Of a DNA stretch of 44,271 nt, positions 16,780 to 25,615 are shown in pieces. A program made the translations under genes and the position numbers. A model generated the notes under the pieces. The model saw nothing but the letters and a program-made list of their open reading frames with translations. It ran no database searches and was not told where the DNA came from. Numbering within the stretch: position 1 is the first letter of the stretch; the number at the start of each line of letters is the position of its first letter. Source of the DNA: Pseudomonas sp. BBP2017 (GTDB taxonomy: Bacteria > Pseudomonadota > Gammaproteobacteria > Pseudomonadales > Pseudomonadaceae); NCBI RefSeq assembly GCF_003024385.1, contig NZ_PVZN01000026.1:1-44271 (forward strand), given 5' to 3'.

Positions 16780-17780
16780 TCGACCTTTTCCGGGCTCAGC
16801 CAGCCACGCACCCGGCGGAACAGTTGCTCCTGTTGCGCCGCGCTGTTGCCGGGCATGGCGGTCAATCCTACCTGACGATAATTGTTGTCCTTGAGCCGTT
16901 TGCTGGCTTGCAGACGCTGTTCGGCAGCGCGTCGCGCCTGGGACTGGTTGGTGTAGAAGAAGTCAGCGGTGGGGACTTTCAGCGAAGGCGCAAGGGCGTC
17001 GAGGCTCTGTTCGGCTTGTGCGGGCGTCTGTGCTGCGACCATCACCAGTTTTTGCACCTGTGCCGGTTGCCGCTCGCTGAGATAGCGGGCGGCCCAGTAG
17101 GCGCCACTGCCATTGCCCAGCAGGACGATGCTCCGCGCGTTGTGCTGCTGAGCGTAAGCCACAGCGGCATCGAGACGAGCGAAGATGCGCTCGGCATCGG
17201 CTTTGTCGTTGATGCCTGGGGCCTCGGGTTGGGCTGCACTTTCGCTGACTTCACTCTCGGCGGTCGTGGCTTTTTCGACGCTGGCATTGGCGTCGTCAGG
17301 CGTGTCCTTGGCCGGTGCGCTCTGACCTTTTTCCACCGGCTGGCTCGGAGCCGGTGCAGTCTCGGCACGTGCTTGCGGGCTGTCGGCCAGCAGGTCCGGC
17401 AAGCTCAGGCTCAGGCTGTGCCAGCCAGCGTCTGGAAACTTGCGGCGCAAGGGGCCGACGGTCTTCGGCCAGTCGGCGGTTTCGCCGGCACCGGCGAGGA
17501 TGATCAGTGCACCGTCAGGTTCGCTGGTGTTGGCCGGTTTCCACAGCGTGAGGAAATGGTCACTGCCGGCTTGCAGCATTTGTTGCTCGGCCTGGGGAAC
17601 CTGCCGCTCCAGCGCCAGGGCATCTTCCTGGCTGCGTTCAGCCAGCGGTTGGCGCTGGACGGTTGTCGGTGGAGTGTTTTCGGCGGCTGGTGGTGTTTCA
17701 TCTGCAGCCGCTTGTGCGCTACAAGGTAGTATCAATGCAAGGCAAAACGCCGGAAGCGTCGTGCGAAAAAGTGCGAACAT
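16776..17780 (-). CDS. DUF3530 family secreted protein
   Basis: A 334-residue protein with a clear signal peptide (MFALFRTTLPAF... ending SAQA), so it is likely periplasmic. It resembles the DUF3530 family, which has an alpha/beta-hydrolase-like layout. A strand followed by ILAGAGE lies near residue 100, and VLLGNGSGAYWAARYL resembles a degenerate nucleophile elbow in which the central GNGSG holds a serine. Between them is an acidic, Ala/Pro-rich low-complexity insert of about 50 residues. No enzyme activity is known to me for the family. The start at 17780 was chosen for the signal peptide. The Shine-Dalgarno is weak. It is convergent with the DjlA-like gene and divergent from agtS. Confidence 0.8.
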   Translation of the reverse strand: MFALFRTTLPAFCLALILPCSAQAAADETPPAAENTPPTTVQRQPLAERSQEDALALERQVPQAEQQMLQAGSDHFLTLWKPANTSEPDGALIILAGAGETADWPKTVGPLRRKFPDAGWHSLSLSLPDLLADSPQARAETAPAPSQPVEKGQSAPAKDTPDDANASVEKATTAESEVSESAAQPEAPGINDKADAERIFARLDAAVAYAQQHNARSIVLLGNGSGAYWAARYLSERQPAQVQKLVMVAAQTPAQAEQSLDALAPSLKVPTADFFYTNQSQARRAAEQRLQASKRLKDNNYRQVGLTAMPGNSAAQQEQLFRRVRGWLSPEKVD

Positions 17781-17874
17781 GGAGTGGTCCAGGCCAGAAT
17801 AATACCGGCAGCCTAATAGTATTTGTCCGGGACGGCCATGCTCGGTGGCCATCCATTCTTTGATGAGCGTTTAG

Positions 17875-20265
17875 ATGAAGTCACTGCGCTGCCTGTTGGT
17901 TATCGGCTGTTTCTGCTGGTCCTTGATCGCTTGGGCGGCCCCTGCAGGCACGCCGGCCGCGGTGGTTCTCGACCCTGCGCAACAACAATGGCTTGAGCAG
18001 CACCGCAGCCTGCGGGTCGGGCTGGTGTTGCAAGCGCCGTTTGCCCAGTTCGACCGGCGCCTGCAGCAGCTGTATGGGGTCAATGTCGAACTGATGAACT
18101 GGCTGGGCCGTGCGCTGGGGCTGGACCTGACCTGGCGTAACTTCCCGGATCAGGCCGCGCTGGAGCGGGCACTGGTGGCCGGCGAGGTCGACCTGGCTCC
18201 CGGCCTGAGCCAGACACCGGCCGGCCTGCGCTTGTGGTTGTTCAGCGATCCGTACATGCGTGTGCCGCAGTTGATCGTTGGACCGCGCAGTGGAGCGGTG
18301 GCGGTGGACCTTGAAAAGCTCAGCGACAATGAACGGGTGGCGGTGCGCATGCCCAGCACGGTGGCCGATTATCTGCGCGCCACCTACTCGAACCTCAATT
18401 TGCAAGGCGTTCCCCAGGAGCGTCAGGCGCTGCAACTGGTACTCAGCGAACAAGCCCGCTACGCCGTGGTGGATGAGGCGCAGTTGAGCCGGCTGTCGCG
18501 AGAAAGCGAGTTCAGTGACCTGGCTGTGGTCGGCGATATCGGCCTGCCGCAACTGCTGCGCGTTGCCTCGCGACGTGACTGGCCACAGTTGGCGGAGATT
18601 CTTGAGCGCGGCCTGCAGGCCATCCCGGCCAAGGACCTGGAACAATTGCACCAGCGCTGGCTGGAACCCAAGTACCCACGCTTGAGCGAGTCGCCGGGTT
18701 TCTGGCAGAACCTGGGGTTACTGCTTGCTGCTCTGTTGTTCAGCTGCATGGCCATCGTGGTGTGGCAGCGGCGCCAACTGCATCAGCTGGAGCACAACCT
18801 GCTGACGGCGCGGGAGACTATCAATCAACGCCAGGCACGGGAAGAGGCCTTGCGCTTGAGTCAGTTCTCCATCGACCAGAGCACGGTGGGCATTCTCTGG
18901 GTCAACTGGGATAGCCATGTGCGTTATGCCAACCGCGCCGCCGAAAGCATGCTCGGCTATGCCGAGGGCACGGTGGTCGACCGGCCACTGATCGACTTCG
19001 AGCCTGGCCTGCATATGGACCGCTGGCTTGAGCTGTGGAAAGGCGCGCGGGCCAGCAACGATGTTGCCCTGCACTTCGAAACCCAATGCCTGCGTGCCGA
19101 TGGCAGCCTGCTGCCGGTGGATGTGTCGCTGAGCTTTTTGCGCTTTCGCGATGCCGAGTATCTGGTGGTGTTTCTCACCGACGTGACCGAACGGCGCCGG
19201 GCCCTGGCCGCCTTGCGCGAAAGCGAGGCCAGGCTCAAGGGTATTGCCGGCAACGTTCCGGGACTGGTGTTCCGGCTTGAACGCAACCCGGCTGAAGGCG
19301 AGCTGGAGTTCCCCTACATCAGTGAAGGCAGCGAGGCCCTGGTCGGTTATACCCCGGCAGCCTTGCAGCACCCGGACATGGGCTTGCGCAACCTGGTTCA
19401 CCCGGACGACCGGGCCGATTACCACAAAGTCCAGGACCTGGCCCTGGCCACTGACCAGGACTGGTCCTGGCAGGGCCGCATCCTGACCCGCGAGGGTGAA
19501 CAACGCTGGGCTGATATCAAGGCCAGTACCCGCAGCCTTGGCGATGGCCGCGTGGTCTGGGACGGCGTGGTCTGGGACATTACCCAGAGCAAGCGGGTCG
19601 AGCTGGAACTGGCCCGCTCCCAGGAGCAACTGCGCGATCTATCGGCTCACCTGGAAAGCGTTCGTGAAGAAGAGAAAGCCCGTATCGCCCGGGAAGTGCA
19701 TGACGAACTGGGGCAGATGCTGACGGTGCTCAAGCTGGAAACCTCCATGTGTGAGCTGGCCTACGCCGACCTTGATCCCGGCCTCAACGAGCGCCTGGCC
19801 AGCATGAAACGCCTGATTGCCCAGCTGTTCCAGTTGGTTCGAGATGTCGCCACCGCGTTACGACCGCCGATTCTGGATGCTGGTATCGCCTCGGCGATCG
19901 AGTGGCAGGCACGGCGTTTCGAGGCGCGCACGCAGATTCCATGTCTGGTCCAGGTCCCGGAAAACCTGCCGCCGTTGAGCGATGCCAAGGCCATTGGCCT
20001 GTTCCGCATCCTGCAAGAGGCGCTGACCAATGTCATGCGTCACGCTCAGGCGCATACTGTGCAGATCAGCTTGAGCCTGGACGGTCGTACCTTGCGCTTG
20101 ACGGTTATCGACGATGGCATCGGCTTTGCGCTGGATGAGAGTCGCCCGACATCTTTCGGTCTGGTCGGGATGCGAGAACGGGTACTGATGTTGGGCGGAC
20201 AAATGACCCTGGAGAGCGAGCCGGGCGAGGGCACCAGCCTGAGCGTGGCAATTCCCCTGAAATAG
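17875..20265 (+). CDS. agtS: Sensor histidine kinase with periplasmic solute-binding domain (AgtS-like)
   Basis: A 796-residue membrane sensor. It has a signal peptide (about 1-22) and a family-3 solute-binding domain (about 45-265), followed by a transmembrane helix (about 277-297). Two PAS domains follow (about 320-435 and 450-580). The HisKA_3 dimerisation helix carries phospho-acceptor H609 (REVHDELGQ), and a HATPase_c domain follows with an N-box near 710 and DDGIG near 746. This design senses an amino-acid-like ligand directly in the periplasm. Order and neighbours match P. aeruginosa agtS, which responds to 5-aminovalerate and 4-aminobutyrate. The assignment rests on synteny and domain layout, and the ligand here is inferred. 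It is co-transcribed with agtR, 10 bases downstream. Confidence 0.85.
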   Translation: MKSLRCLLVIGCFCWSLIAWAAPAGTPAAVVLDPAQQQWLEQHRSLRVGLVLQAPFAQFDRRLQQLYGVNVELMNWLGRALGLDLTWRNFPDQAALERALVAGEVDLAPGLSQTPAGLRLWLFSDPYMRVPQLIVGPRSGAVAVDLEKLSDNERVAVRMPSTVADYLRATYSNLNLQGVPQERQALQLVLSEQARYAVVDEAQLSRLSRESEFSDLAVVGDIGLPQLLRVASRRDWPQLAEILERGLQAIPAKDLEQLHQRWLEPKYPRLSESPGFWQNLGLLLAALLFSCMAIVVWQRRQLHQLEHNLLTARETINQRQAREEALRLSQFSIDQSTVGILWVNWDSHVRYANRAAESMLGYAEGTVVDRPLIDFEPGLHMDRWLELWKGARASNDVALHFETQCLRADGSLLPVDVSLSFLRFRDAEYLVVFLTDVTERRRALAALRESEARLKGIAGNVPGLVFRLERNPAEGELEFPYISEGSEALVGYTPAALQHPDMGLRNLVHPDDRADYHKVQDLALATDQDWSWQGRILTREGEQRWADIKASTRSLGDGRVVWDGVVWDITQSKRVELELARSQEQLRDLSAHLESVREEEKARIAREVHDELGQMLTVLKLETSMCELAYADLDPGLNERLASMKRLIAQLFQLVRDVATALRPPILDAGIASAIEWQARRFEARTQIPCLVQVPENLPPLSDAKAIGLFRILQEALTNVMRHAQAHTVQISLSLDGRTLRLTVIDDGIGFALDESRPTSFGLVGMRERVLMLGGQMTLESEPGEGTSLSVAIPLK

Positions 20266-20275
20266 GAGCGGTATT

Positions 20276-20905
20276 GTGATTCGAGTTCTGGTTGCCGAAG
20301 ACCACACCATCGTCCGCGAAGGTATCAAGCAGCTGATTGGCCTGGCTAAAGACATGCAGGTGGCCGGGGAGGCCGCTAACGGCGAGCAATTGCTTGAGGC
20401 TTTGCGCCATACCGACTGCGAAGTTGTGTTGCTGGATATCTCCATGCCCGGGGTCAATGGCCTTGAGGCGATTCCGCGGATTCGCGCTTTGAGCAACCCG
20501 CCTGCGATCCTGGTGTTGTCGATGCATGACGAGGCGCAGATGGCCGCGCGGGCGCTGAAGGTCGGCGCGGCTGGCTACGCGACCAAAGACAGTGACCCGG
20601 CCTTGCTGCTGACGGCCATTCGGCGGGTGGCCGGCGGTGGTCGTTATATTGATCCGGAGCTGGCTGACCGGATGGTCTTCGAGGTTGGATTGACGGATGC
20701 CCGGCCGTTGCATTCGCTACTGTCGGAGCGCGAGTTTTCGGTGTTCGAGCGCCTGGCTCAGGGCGCCAACGTCAACGACATCGCCCAGCAGCTGGCATTG
20801 AGCAACAAGACCATCAGCACCCACAAGGCGCGCCTGATGCAGAAGCTCAATGTGAACTCGCTGGCGGAGTTGGTGAAGTACGCCATGGAGCACAAGTTGC
20901 TCTGA
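20276..20905 (+). CDS. agtR: LuxR/NarL-type response regulator (AgtR-like)
   Basis: A 209-residue response regulator. The receiver domain has acidic E8-D9, phospho-acceptor D54 (LLDISMPG) and a conserved lysine in ATKDSD. The C-terminal LuxR-type helix-turn-helix spans about 150-205 (NVNDIAQQLALSNKTISTH). The start codon is GTG, chosen because AGGAG lies 8 bases upstream and the protein then begins MIRVLVAEDH. It is the cognate partner of the upstream kinase and probably activates the agtABCD importer that starts 260 bases downstream. A REP pair and a candidate operator lie in that gap. Confidence 0.9.
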   Translation: MIRVLVAEDHTIVREGIKQLIGLAKDMQVAGEAANGEQLLEALRHTDCEVVLLDISMPGVNGLEAIPRIRALSNPPAILVLSMHDEAQMAARALKVGAAGYATKDSDPALLLTAIRRVAGGGRYIDPELADRMVFEVGLTDARPLHSLLSEREFSVFERLAQGANVNDIAQQLALSNKTISTHKARLMQKLNVNSLAELVKYAMEHKLL

Positions 20906-20933
20906 GTGTTCCATTTACGACATGGGAAGGGGC

Positions 20934-20999
20934 CTATCGCGGGGCAAGCCCACTCCTACAGGAAGCAGACTCTGTGGGAGCGGGCTTGCCCCGCGATAG
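20934..20999. repeat. REP pair (inverted, REPIN-like)
   Basis: Two REP elements stand in inverted orientation. The left arm is at 20936-20961 and the right arm at 20972-20997. The outer CTATCGC/GCGATAG bases extend the pairing. The unit lies 28 bases after agtR and would fold into a long hairpin. It probably ends or stabilises the agtSR transcript. Confidence 0.88.
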
Positions 21000-21039
21000 C
21001 GCCTGACCTGCCGATCACCTATCCAAAAACGCCATCCTT

Positions 21040-21055
21040 GTAGGGCAATCCCTAC
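21040..21055. promoter_or_regulatory. Candidate AgtR operator
   Basis: A perfect palindrome GTAGGG-CAAT-CCCTAC lies 111 bases before the agtA start. Its size and symmetry suit a dimeric LuxR/NarL-type regulator, and the only such regulator in the window, agtR, is the adjacent gene. Binding is inference. Confidence 0.5.
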
Positions 21056-21100
21056 CTCAAGCCTTCCATCCAGCTGATACCAATCTCTCTCCACCCCCGA

Positions 21101-21129
21101 TTTGCGCCGACTCGCGCCTTCACTAGGCT
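21101..21129 (+). promoter_or_regulatory. Candidate agtABCD promoter
   Basis: A poor -35 (TTTGCG, 21101-21106) is separated by 17 bases from a fair -10 (TAGGCT, 21124-21129). A weak -35 suits a promoter that needs an activator. The palindrome at 21040-21055 would centre near -88. Confidence 0.4.
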
Positions 21130-21165
21130 GTCAACACGGCAGTCATCCAACAAGAAGGTACGGGT

Positions 21166-22290
21166 ATGAGTGAGGTGAATTCGAGCGCTGCAGCCGGCGA
21201 AGTGCTGGTCAGCTTCCGCGGTGTGCAGAAGAGCTATGACGGCGAGTCGCTGATCGTCAAAGACCTCAATCTGGATATTCGCAAAGGCGAATTCCTGACC
21301 TTGCTCGGCCCATCCGGCTCAGGCAAGACCACCAGCCTGATGATGCTGGCAGGCTTCGAGACCCCGACCGCCGGCGAAATCCAGCTGGCCGGGCGCTCGA
21401 TCAACAACGTGCCGCCGCACAAGCGCGACATCGGCATGGTGTTCCAGAACTATGCGCTGTTTCCGCACATGACTGTGGCCGAGAACCTGGCCTTCCCCCT
21501 GAGTGTGCGCAACCTGAGCAAGACCGACATCAGCGAGCGGGTCAAGCGCGTGCTCAACATGGTCCAGCTCGATGCGTTCGCCAAGCGCTACCCCGGTCAG
21601 TTGTCCGGTGGCCAGCAGCAGCGGGTGGCCCTGGCGCGAGCACTGGTGTTCGAGCCGCAGCTGGTGCTGATGGATGAACCGCTCGGCGCCCTCGACAAGC
21701 AGCTGCGTGAACACATGCAGATGGAAATCAAGCACCTGCACAAGCGTCTGGGCGTCACCGTGGTGTATGTCACCCATGACCAGGGCGAAGCGCTGACCAT
21801 GTCTGATCGGGTCGCTGTATTCCATCAGGGCGAGATCCAGCAAATTGCCGACCCGCGCACCCTCTATGAAGAGCCTAAGAACACCTTCGTCGCCAACTTC
21901 ATCGGTGAGAACAACCGCATCAATGGCCGCCTGATCAGTCAGGACGGCGAGCGTTGCCTGGTGCAGCTGGCCCGCGGCGAGAAGGTCGAGGCATTGGCGG
22001 TCAATGTTGGCCAGAGCGGTGAGCCGGTCACCCTGTCGATCCGCCCTGAGCGTGTGCGCCTGAACGGTCACAGCGAGAGCTGCGTTAACCGCTTCTCCGG
22101 GCGGGTGGCCGAATTCATCTATCTGGGCGACCACGTACGGGTTCGCCTGGAAGTGTGCGGCAAGGCCGATTTCTTCGTGAAGCAGCCGATTGCCGAACTC
22201 GACCCGGCCTTGGCCGTGGGCGATGTGGTACCGCTTGGCTGGGAAGTGGAGCACGCCCGCGCGCTCGATCCGATCCTGGAAGCCAATTGA
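21166..22290 (+). CDS. agtA: ABC importer ATP-binding protein (AgtA-like, PotA family)
   Basis: A 374-residue ATPase of the spermidine/putrescine-type importer family that energises uptake from the cytosolic face. Walker A GPSGSGKT lies at residues 48-55, signature LSGGQ at 146-150 and Walker B LVLMDEP at about 166-172. A C-terminal TOBE domain follows, as in PotA. An AAGG ribosome site lies just upstream of the ATG. It is the first of four transporter genes and lies downstream of agtSR. In P. aeruginosa the matching operon imports 4-aminobutyrate and 5-aminovalerate. Sequence alone would only say polyamine-like. Confidence 0.88.
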   Translation: MSEVNSSAAAGEVLVSFRGVQKSYDGESLIVKDLNLDIRKGEFLTLLGPSGSGKTTSLMMLAGFETPTAGEIQLAGRSINNVPPHKRDIGMVFQNYALFPHMTVAENLAFPLSVRNLSKTDISERVKRVLNMVQLDAFAKRYPGQLSGGQQQRVALARALVFEPQLVLMDEPLGALDKQLREHMQMEIKHLHKRLGVTVVYVTHDQGEALTMSDRVAVFHQGEIQQIADPRTLYEEPKNTFVANFIGENNRINGRLISQDGERCLVQLARGEKVEALAVNVGQSGEPVTLSIRPERVRLNGHSESCVNRFSGRVAEFIYLGDHVRVRLEVCGKADFFVKQPIAELDPALAVGDVVPLGWEVEHARALDPILEAN

Positions 22291-22330
22291 AGGTTTGCTT
22301 CACCAACCCTGTACTGTGGAGAGAATAATA

Positions 22331-23365
22331 ATGCTAAAGCACTTGAAGTTGACCGCTCTGACGCTGGGGCTGTTTGCGGCGGGCCAGGCCATGGCGGCGG
22401 CCGATCTGACCGTGATCTCTTTCGGCGGCGCCAACAAGGCCGCCCAGGTCAAAGCGTTCTACGAGCCATGGGAAAAGGCCGGCAATGGCAAGATCGTGGC
22501 GGGCGAATACAACGGCGAAATGGCCAAGGTCAAAGCCATGGTCGACACCAAGAGCGTGTCCTGGAACCTGGTCGAAGTAGAGTCGCCGGAACTGGCTCGT
22601 GGTTGTGATGAGGGCATGTTCGAGGAGCTCGACCCTGCGCTGTTCGGCGACGAGGCCGACTATGTGCCTGGTGCTATCCAGCCTTGCGGCGTGGGCTTCT
22701 TCGTATGGTCCACAGTGATGGCGTACAACGCCGACAAACTGAAAACCGCGCCGACCAGCTGGGCCGATTTCTGGGACACCAAGCAGTTCCCGGGCAAGCG
22801 CGGCCTGCGCAAGGGCGCCAAGTACACCCTGGAATTCGCCCTGATGGCCGACGGTGTCGCGCCTAAAGATGTCTACAAGGTGCTCGGCACCAAGGAAGGC
22901 CAGGATCGCGCCTTCAAGAAACTCGACGAACTCAAGCCAAGCATCCAGTGGTGGGAAGCCGGTGCTCAGCCGCCACAGTACCTGGCCTCGGGTGACGTGG
23001 TCATGAGCTCGGCCTACAACGGCCGGATCGCTGCAGTACAGAAAGAAAGCAACCTGAAGGTGGTATGGAACGGCGGTATCTACGATTTCGACGCCTGGGC
23101 CATTCCGAAGGGCGCGAAGAATGCCGAAGAAGCCAAGAAGTTCATCGCCTACTCGGTCAAGCCTGAACAACAGAAGATCTACTCGGAAAACATCGCTTAT
23201 GGCCCTGCCAATTCCAAAGCGGTGAGCCTGCTCTCCGACGAGATCAAGAAAGACATGCCGACCACCCCGGAAAACATTGCCAACCAGGTGCAGATCGACG
23301 TCGCCTTCTGGGCCGACAACAGCGAGCAACTGGAGCAACGCTTCAACGCCTGGGCTGCCAAGTAA
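22331..23365 (+). CDS. agtB: ABC importer periplasmic binding protein (AgtB-like)
   Basis: A 344-residue periplasmic binding protein with a clean signal peptide (MLKHLKLTAL... AMA). It has the cluster D/PotD-YdcS-type fold expected with PotA-like ATPases. The mature part begins ADLTVISFGG, typical of this family. The start at 22331 has GGAGAG 8 bases upstream. The longer in-frame extension to 22190 lies inside agtA and is rejected. A stable hairpin follows the gene, which could raise its message level above that of the permease genes. The ligand is probably an omega-amino acid such as 4-aminobutyrate or 5-aminovalerate, by synteny only. Confidence 0.87.
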   Translation: MLKHLKLTALTLGLFAAGQAMAAADLTVISFGGANKAAQVKAFYEPWEKAGNGKIVAGEYNGEMAKVKAMVDTKSVSWNLVEVESPELARGCDEGMFEELDPALFGDEADYVPGAIQPCGVGFFVWSTVMAYNADKLKTAPTSWADFWDTKQFPGKRGLRKGAKYTLEFALMADGVAPKDVYKVLGTKEGQDRAFKKLDELKPSIQWWEAGAQPPQYLASGDVVMSSAYNGRIAAVQKESNLKVVWNGGIYDFDAWAIPKGAKNAEEAKKFIAYSVKPEQQKIYSENIAYGPANSKAVSLLSDEIKKDMPTTPENIANQVQIDVAFWADNSEQLEQRFNAWAAK

Positions 23366-23376
23366 GGTCGGCTGAT

Positions 23377-23403
23377 GGAGCGTCGGCACGTCGCCGACGC
23401 TTC
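23377..23403 (+). promoter_or_regulatory. Stem-loop between agtB and agtC
   Basis: AGCGTCGGC (23379-23387) pairs perfectly with GCCGACGCT (23393-23401) around a 5-base loop, extended by one wobble and one G-C pair. There is no T-run, so read-through is expected. Such hairpins behind binding-protein genes commonly stabilise the upstream message. Confidence 0.6.
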
Positions 23404-23429
23404 CTGTTCTCAAGATTTCGGAGTTCGCT

Positions 23430-24677
23430 ATGGCCATCGCAGTGCCCCTGAATGAAGGCGCCGGTTCCACACTCAAGCAGCGTCTGGCGCGTGCCGAGCG
23501 GGTCAACCGCTGGAAGGCGCAAGCCCTGATCGCGCCGCTGGCGCTGTTCCTGCTGCTGGTTTTCCTGGTGCCGATTGCCGCGCTGCTCTACAAGAGTGTC
23601 GGTAACCCGGAAGTTGTCACAGGCTTGCCGCAGACTGTTGCGGTGGTCACGCAGTGGGATGGTAAGGGCCTGCCGGATGAGTCGGTGTACAAGGCACTGA
23701 GCGCAGACCTCGGCCAGGCGCGCAAGAACCAGACTCTGGGCGACACCTCCAAACGTCTGAACATGGAGCTGGCCGGCTATCGCAGCCTGCTGGCGAAAAC
23801 CGCCCGAGCCTTGCCGTTCAAGACCGAGCCGGCTTCTTATAAAGAAGCCCTGCAAGAGCTGGACGAGCGCTGGGGCGATCCAGCCTACTGGCAGGCGATC
23901 CGCCGTAACACCAGTAGCGTCACACCGTTCTACCTGTTGGCGGCGCTGGACCATCGCATCGATGACCTCGGCGAGCTGGCCAAGGCTACCCCGGACCAGT
24001 CGATCTACCTGGACATCTTCACCCGTACCCTGTGGATGGGCTTTGTCATCACCGCCATTTGCCTGGTGCTGGCCTATCCGCTGGCCTATTTGCTGGCCAA
24101 CCTGCCAACCCGGCAGAGCAACCTGTTGATGATTCTGGTACTGCTGCCGTTCTGGACCTCAATCCTGGTGCGGGTTGCCGCCTGGATCGTGCTGTTGCAA
24201 TCGGGCGGTTTGATCAACAGTGCGCTGATGGCCGTGGGCATCATCGACAAGCCGCTGGAGCTGGTATTCAACCGCACCGGTGTGTACATCTCCATGGTCC
24301 ACATTCTGCTGCCGTTCATGATCCTGCCGATCTATAGCGTGATGAAGGGCATCTCACCCACCTACATGCGTGCGGCCATCTCCCTGGGCTGCCATCCGTT
24401 CACCAGCTTCTGGCGGGTGTACTTCCCACAGACCTACGCAGGTGTAGGCGCGGGCTGTCTGCTGGTGTTCATCCTGGCCATCGGCTACTACATCACCCCG
24501 GCGCTGCTCGGTAGCCCGAACGATCAGATGGTCAGCTACTTCGTGGCGTTCTATACCAACACCAGCATCAACTGGGGTATGGCGACTGCGCTGGGCGGCC
24601 TGCTGCTGCTCGCCACCGTCATTCTGTACCTGATCTATAGCTGGCTGGTCGGCGCCAGCCGCCTGCGTCTGAGCTGA
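23430..24677 (+). CDS. agtC: ABC importer permease (AgtC-like)
   Basis: A 415-residue inner-membrane permease of the PotB/YdcU type. The first membrane helix lies near residues 32-54. A long hydrophilic segment of about 135 residues (55-190) then separates it from the remaining helices, which start at LDIFTRTLWMGFV. The usual PotB length is about 275-290, so this is a clear insertion, likely periplasmic. The cytosolic coupling (EAA-like) segment is recognisable near MRAAISLGCHPFTSF. A GGAG ribosome site precedes the start. It is followed 11 bases later by the second permease. Confidence 0.87.
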   Translation: MAIAVPLNEGAGSTLKQRLARAERVNRWKAQALIAPLALFLLLVFLVPIAALLYKSVGNPEVVTGLPQTVAVVTQWDGKGLPDESVYKALSADLGQARKNQTLGDTSKRLNMELAGYRSLLAKTARALPFKTEPASYKEALQELDERWGDPAYWQAIRRNTSSVTPFYLLAALDHRIDDLGELAKATPDQSIYLDIFTRTLWMGFVITAICLVLAYPLAYLLANLPTRQSNLLMILVLLPFWTSILVRVAAWIVLLQSGGLINSALMAVGIIDKPLELVFNRTGVYISMVHILLPFMILPIYSVMKGISPTYMRAAISLGCHPFTSFWRVYFPQTYAGVGAGCLLVFILAIGYYITPALLGSPNDQMVSYFVAFYTNTSINWGMATALGGLLLLATVILYLIYSWLVGASRLRLS

Positions 24678-24688
24678 GGAGCGTTGTC

Positions 24689-25516
24689 ATGCTGAGCCCT
24701 TACATGTCGCCCGTCGAGCGGGTCTGGTTCTACAGTTTGCGCATCCTCTGCGGGCTGATCCTGTTGTTCCTGGTGTTGCCGGTACTGGTGATCATTCCAT
24801 TGTCGTTCAACTCCGGCAGCTTCCTGGTCTATCCGCTGCAAGGCTTTTCATTGCAGTGGTATCACGACTTCTTCGCCTCGGCCGAGTGGATGCGGGCATT
24901 GAAGAACAGCATCATCGTCGCCCCGGCGGCAACTGTGCTGGCCATGGTGTTCGGTACCCTGGCTTCGATCGGCCTGACCCGCGGTGACTTCCCCGGCAAG
25001 GCGCTGATCATGGCCCTGGTGATTTCGCCGATGGTGGTGCCGGTGGTGATCATCGGTGTCGCCAGCTACCTGTTCTTCGCGCCGCTGGGCATGGGTAACA
25101 GCTTCATTTCGCTGATACTGGTGCATGCGGTGTTGGGGGTGCCGTTCGTCATCATCACTGTGTCGGCGACACTGCAGGGCTTTAACTACAATCTGGTGCG
25201 TGCGGCAGCCAGCCTGGGTGCTTCGCCGCTGACTGCCTTCCGCCGGGTGACCTTGCCGCTGATTGCCCCAGGGGTGATTTCCGGCGCTCTGTTTGCCTTT
25301 GCCACCTCGTTCGACGAGGTGGTGGTGACCCTGTTCCTCGCCGGTCCAGAGCAGGCGACCTTGCCTCGGCAGATGTTCAGCGGTATCCGCGAGAACCTCA
25401 GCCCGACCATCGCCGCGGCGGCAACCTTGCTGATCGCCTTTTCGGTGGTGCTGTTGCTGACCCTGGAGTGGTTGCGCGGGCGTAGCGAGAAACTGCGGAC
25501 CCAGCAGCCGGGTTGA
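24689..25516 (+). CDS. agtD: ABC importer permease (AgtD-like)
   Basis: A 275-residue inner-membrane permease of the PotC/YdcV type with about six membrane helices and normal length. The coupling segment RAAASLGASPLTAFRRVTLP is conserved. It pairs with AgtC to form the translocation pore and with AgtA for energy. GAGGAG lies 6 bases before the ATG and only 11 bases separate it from agtC. It is the last gene of the importer operon. A REP pair lies just after the stop codon. Confidence 0.88.
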   Translation: MLSPYMSPVERVWFYSLRILCGLILLFLVLPVLVIIPLSFNSGSFLVYPLQGFSLQWYHDFFASAEWMRALKNSIIVAPAATVLAMVFGTLASIGLTRGDFPGKALIMALVISPMVVPVVIIGVASYLFFAPLGMGNSFISLILVHAVLGVPFVIITVSATLQGFNYNLVRAAASLGASPLTAFRRVTLPLIAPGVISGALFAFATSFDEVVVTLFLAGPEQATLPRQMFSGIRENLSPTIAAAATLLIAFSVVLLLTLEWLRGRSEKLRTQQPG

Positions 25517-25520
25517 ATTC

Positions 25521-25581
25521 ATCGCGGGGCAAGCCCGCCCCCACAGGGATTTTGCTGGACCTGTGGGGCTTGCCCCGCGAT
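25521..25581. repeat. REP pair after agtD
   Basis: Inverted REP elements with left arm 25521-25546 and right arm 25561-25581 lie 4 bases after agtD. The right arm lacks five bases (AGCGG) found in the other copies, so pairing is imperfect. It probably marks the end of the importer transcript. Confidence 0.85.
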
Positions 25582-25615
25582 TGCGACATCCGTCGAGCAC
25601 TTTGATACCAGTCAG

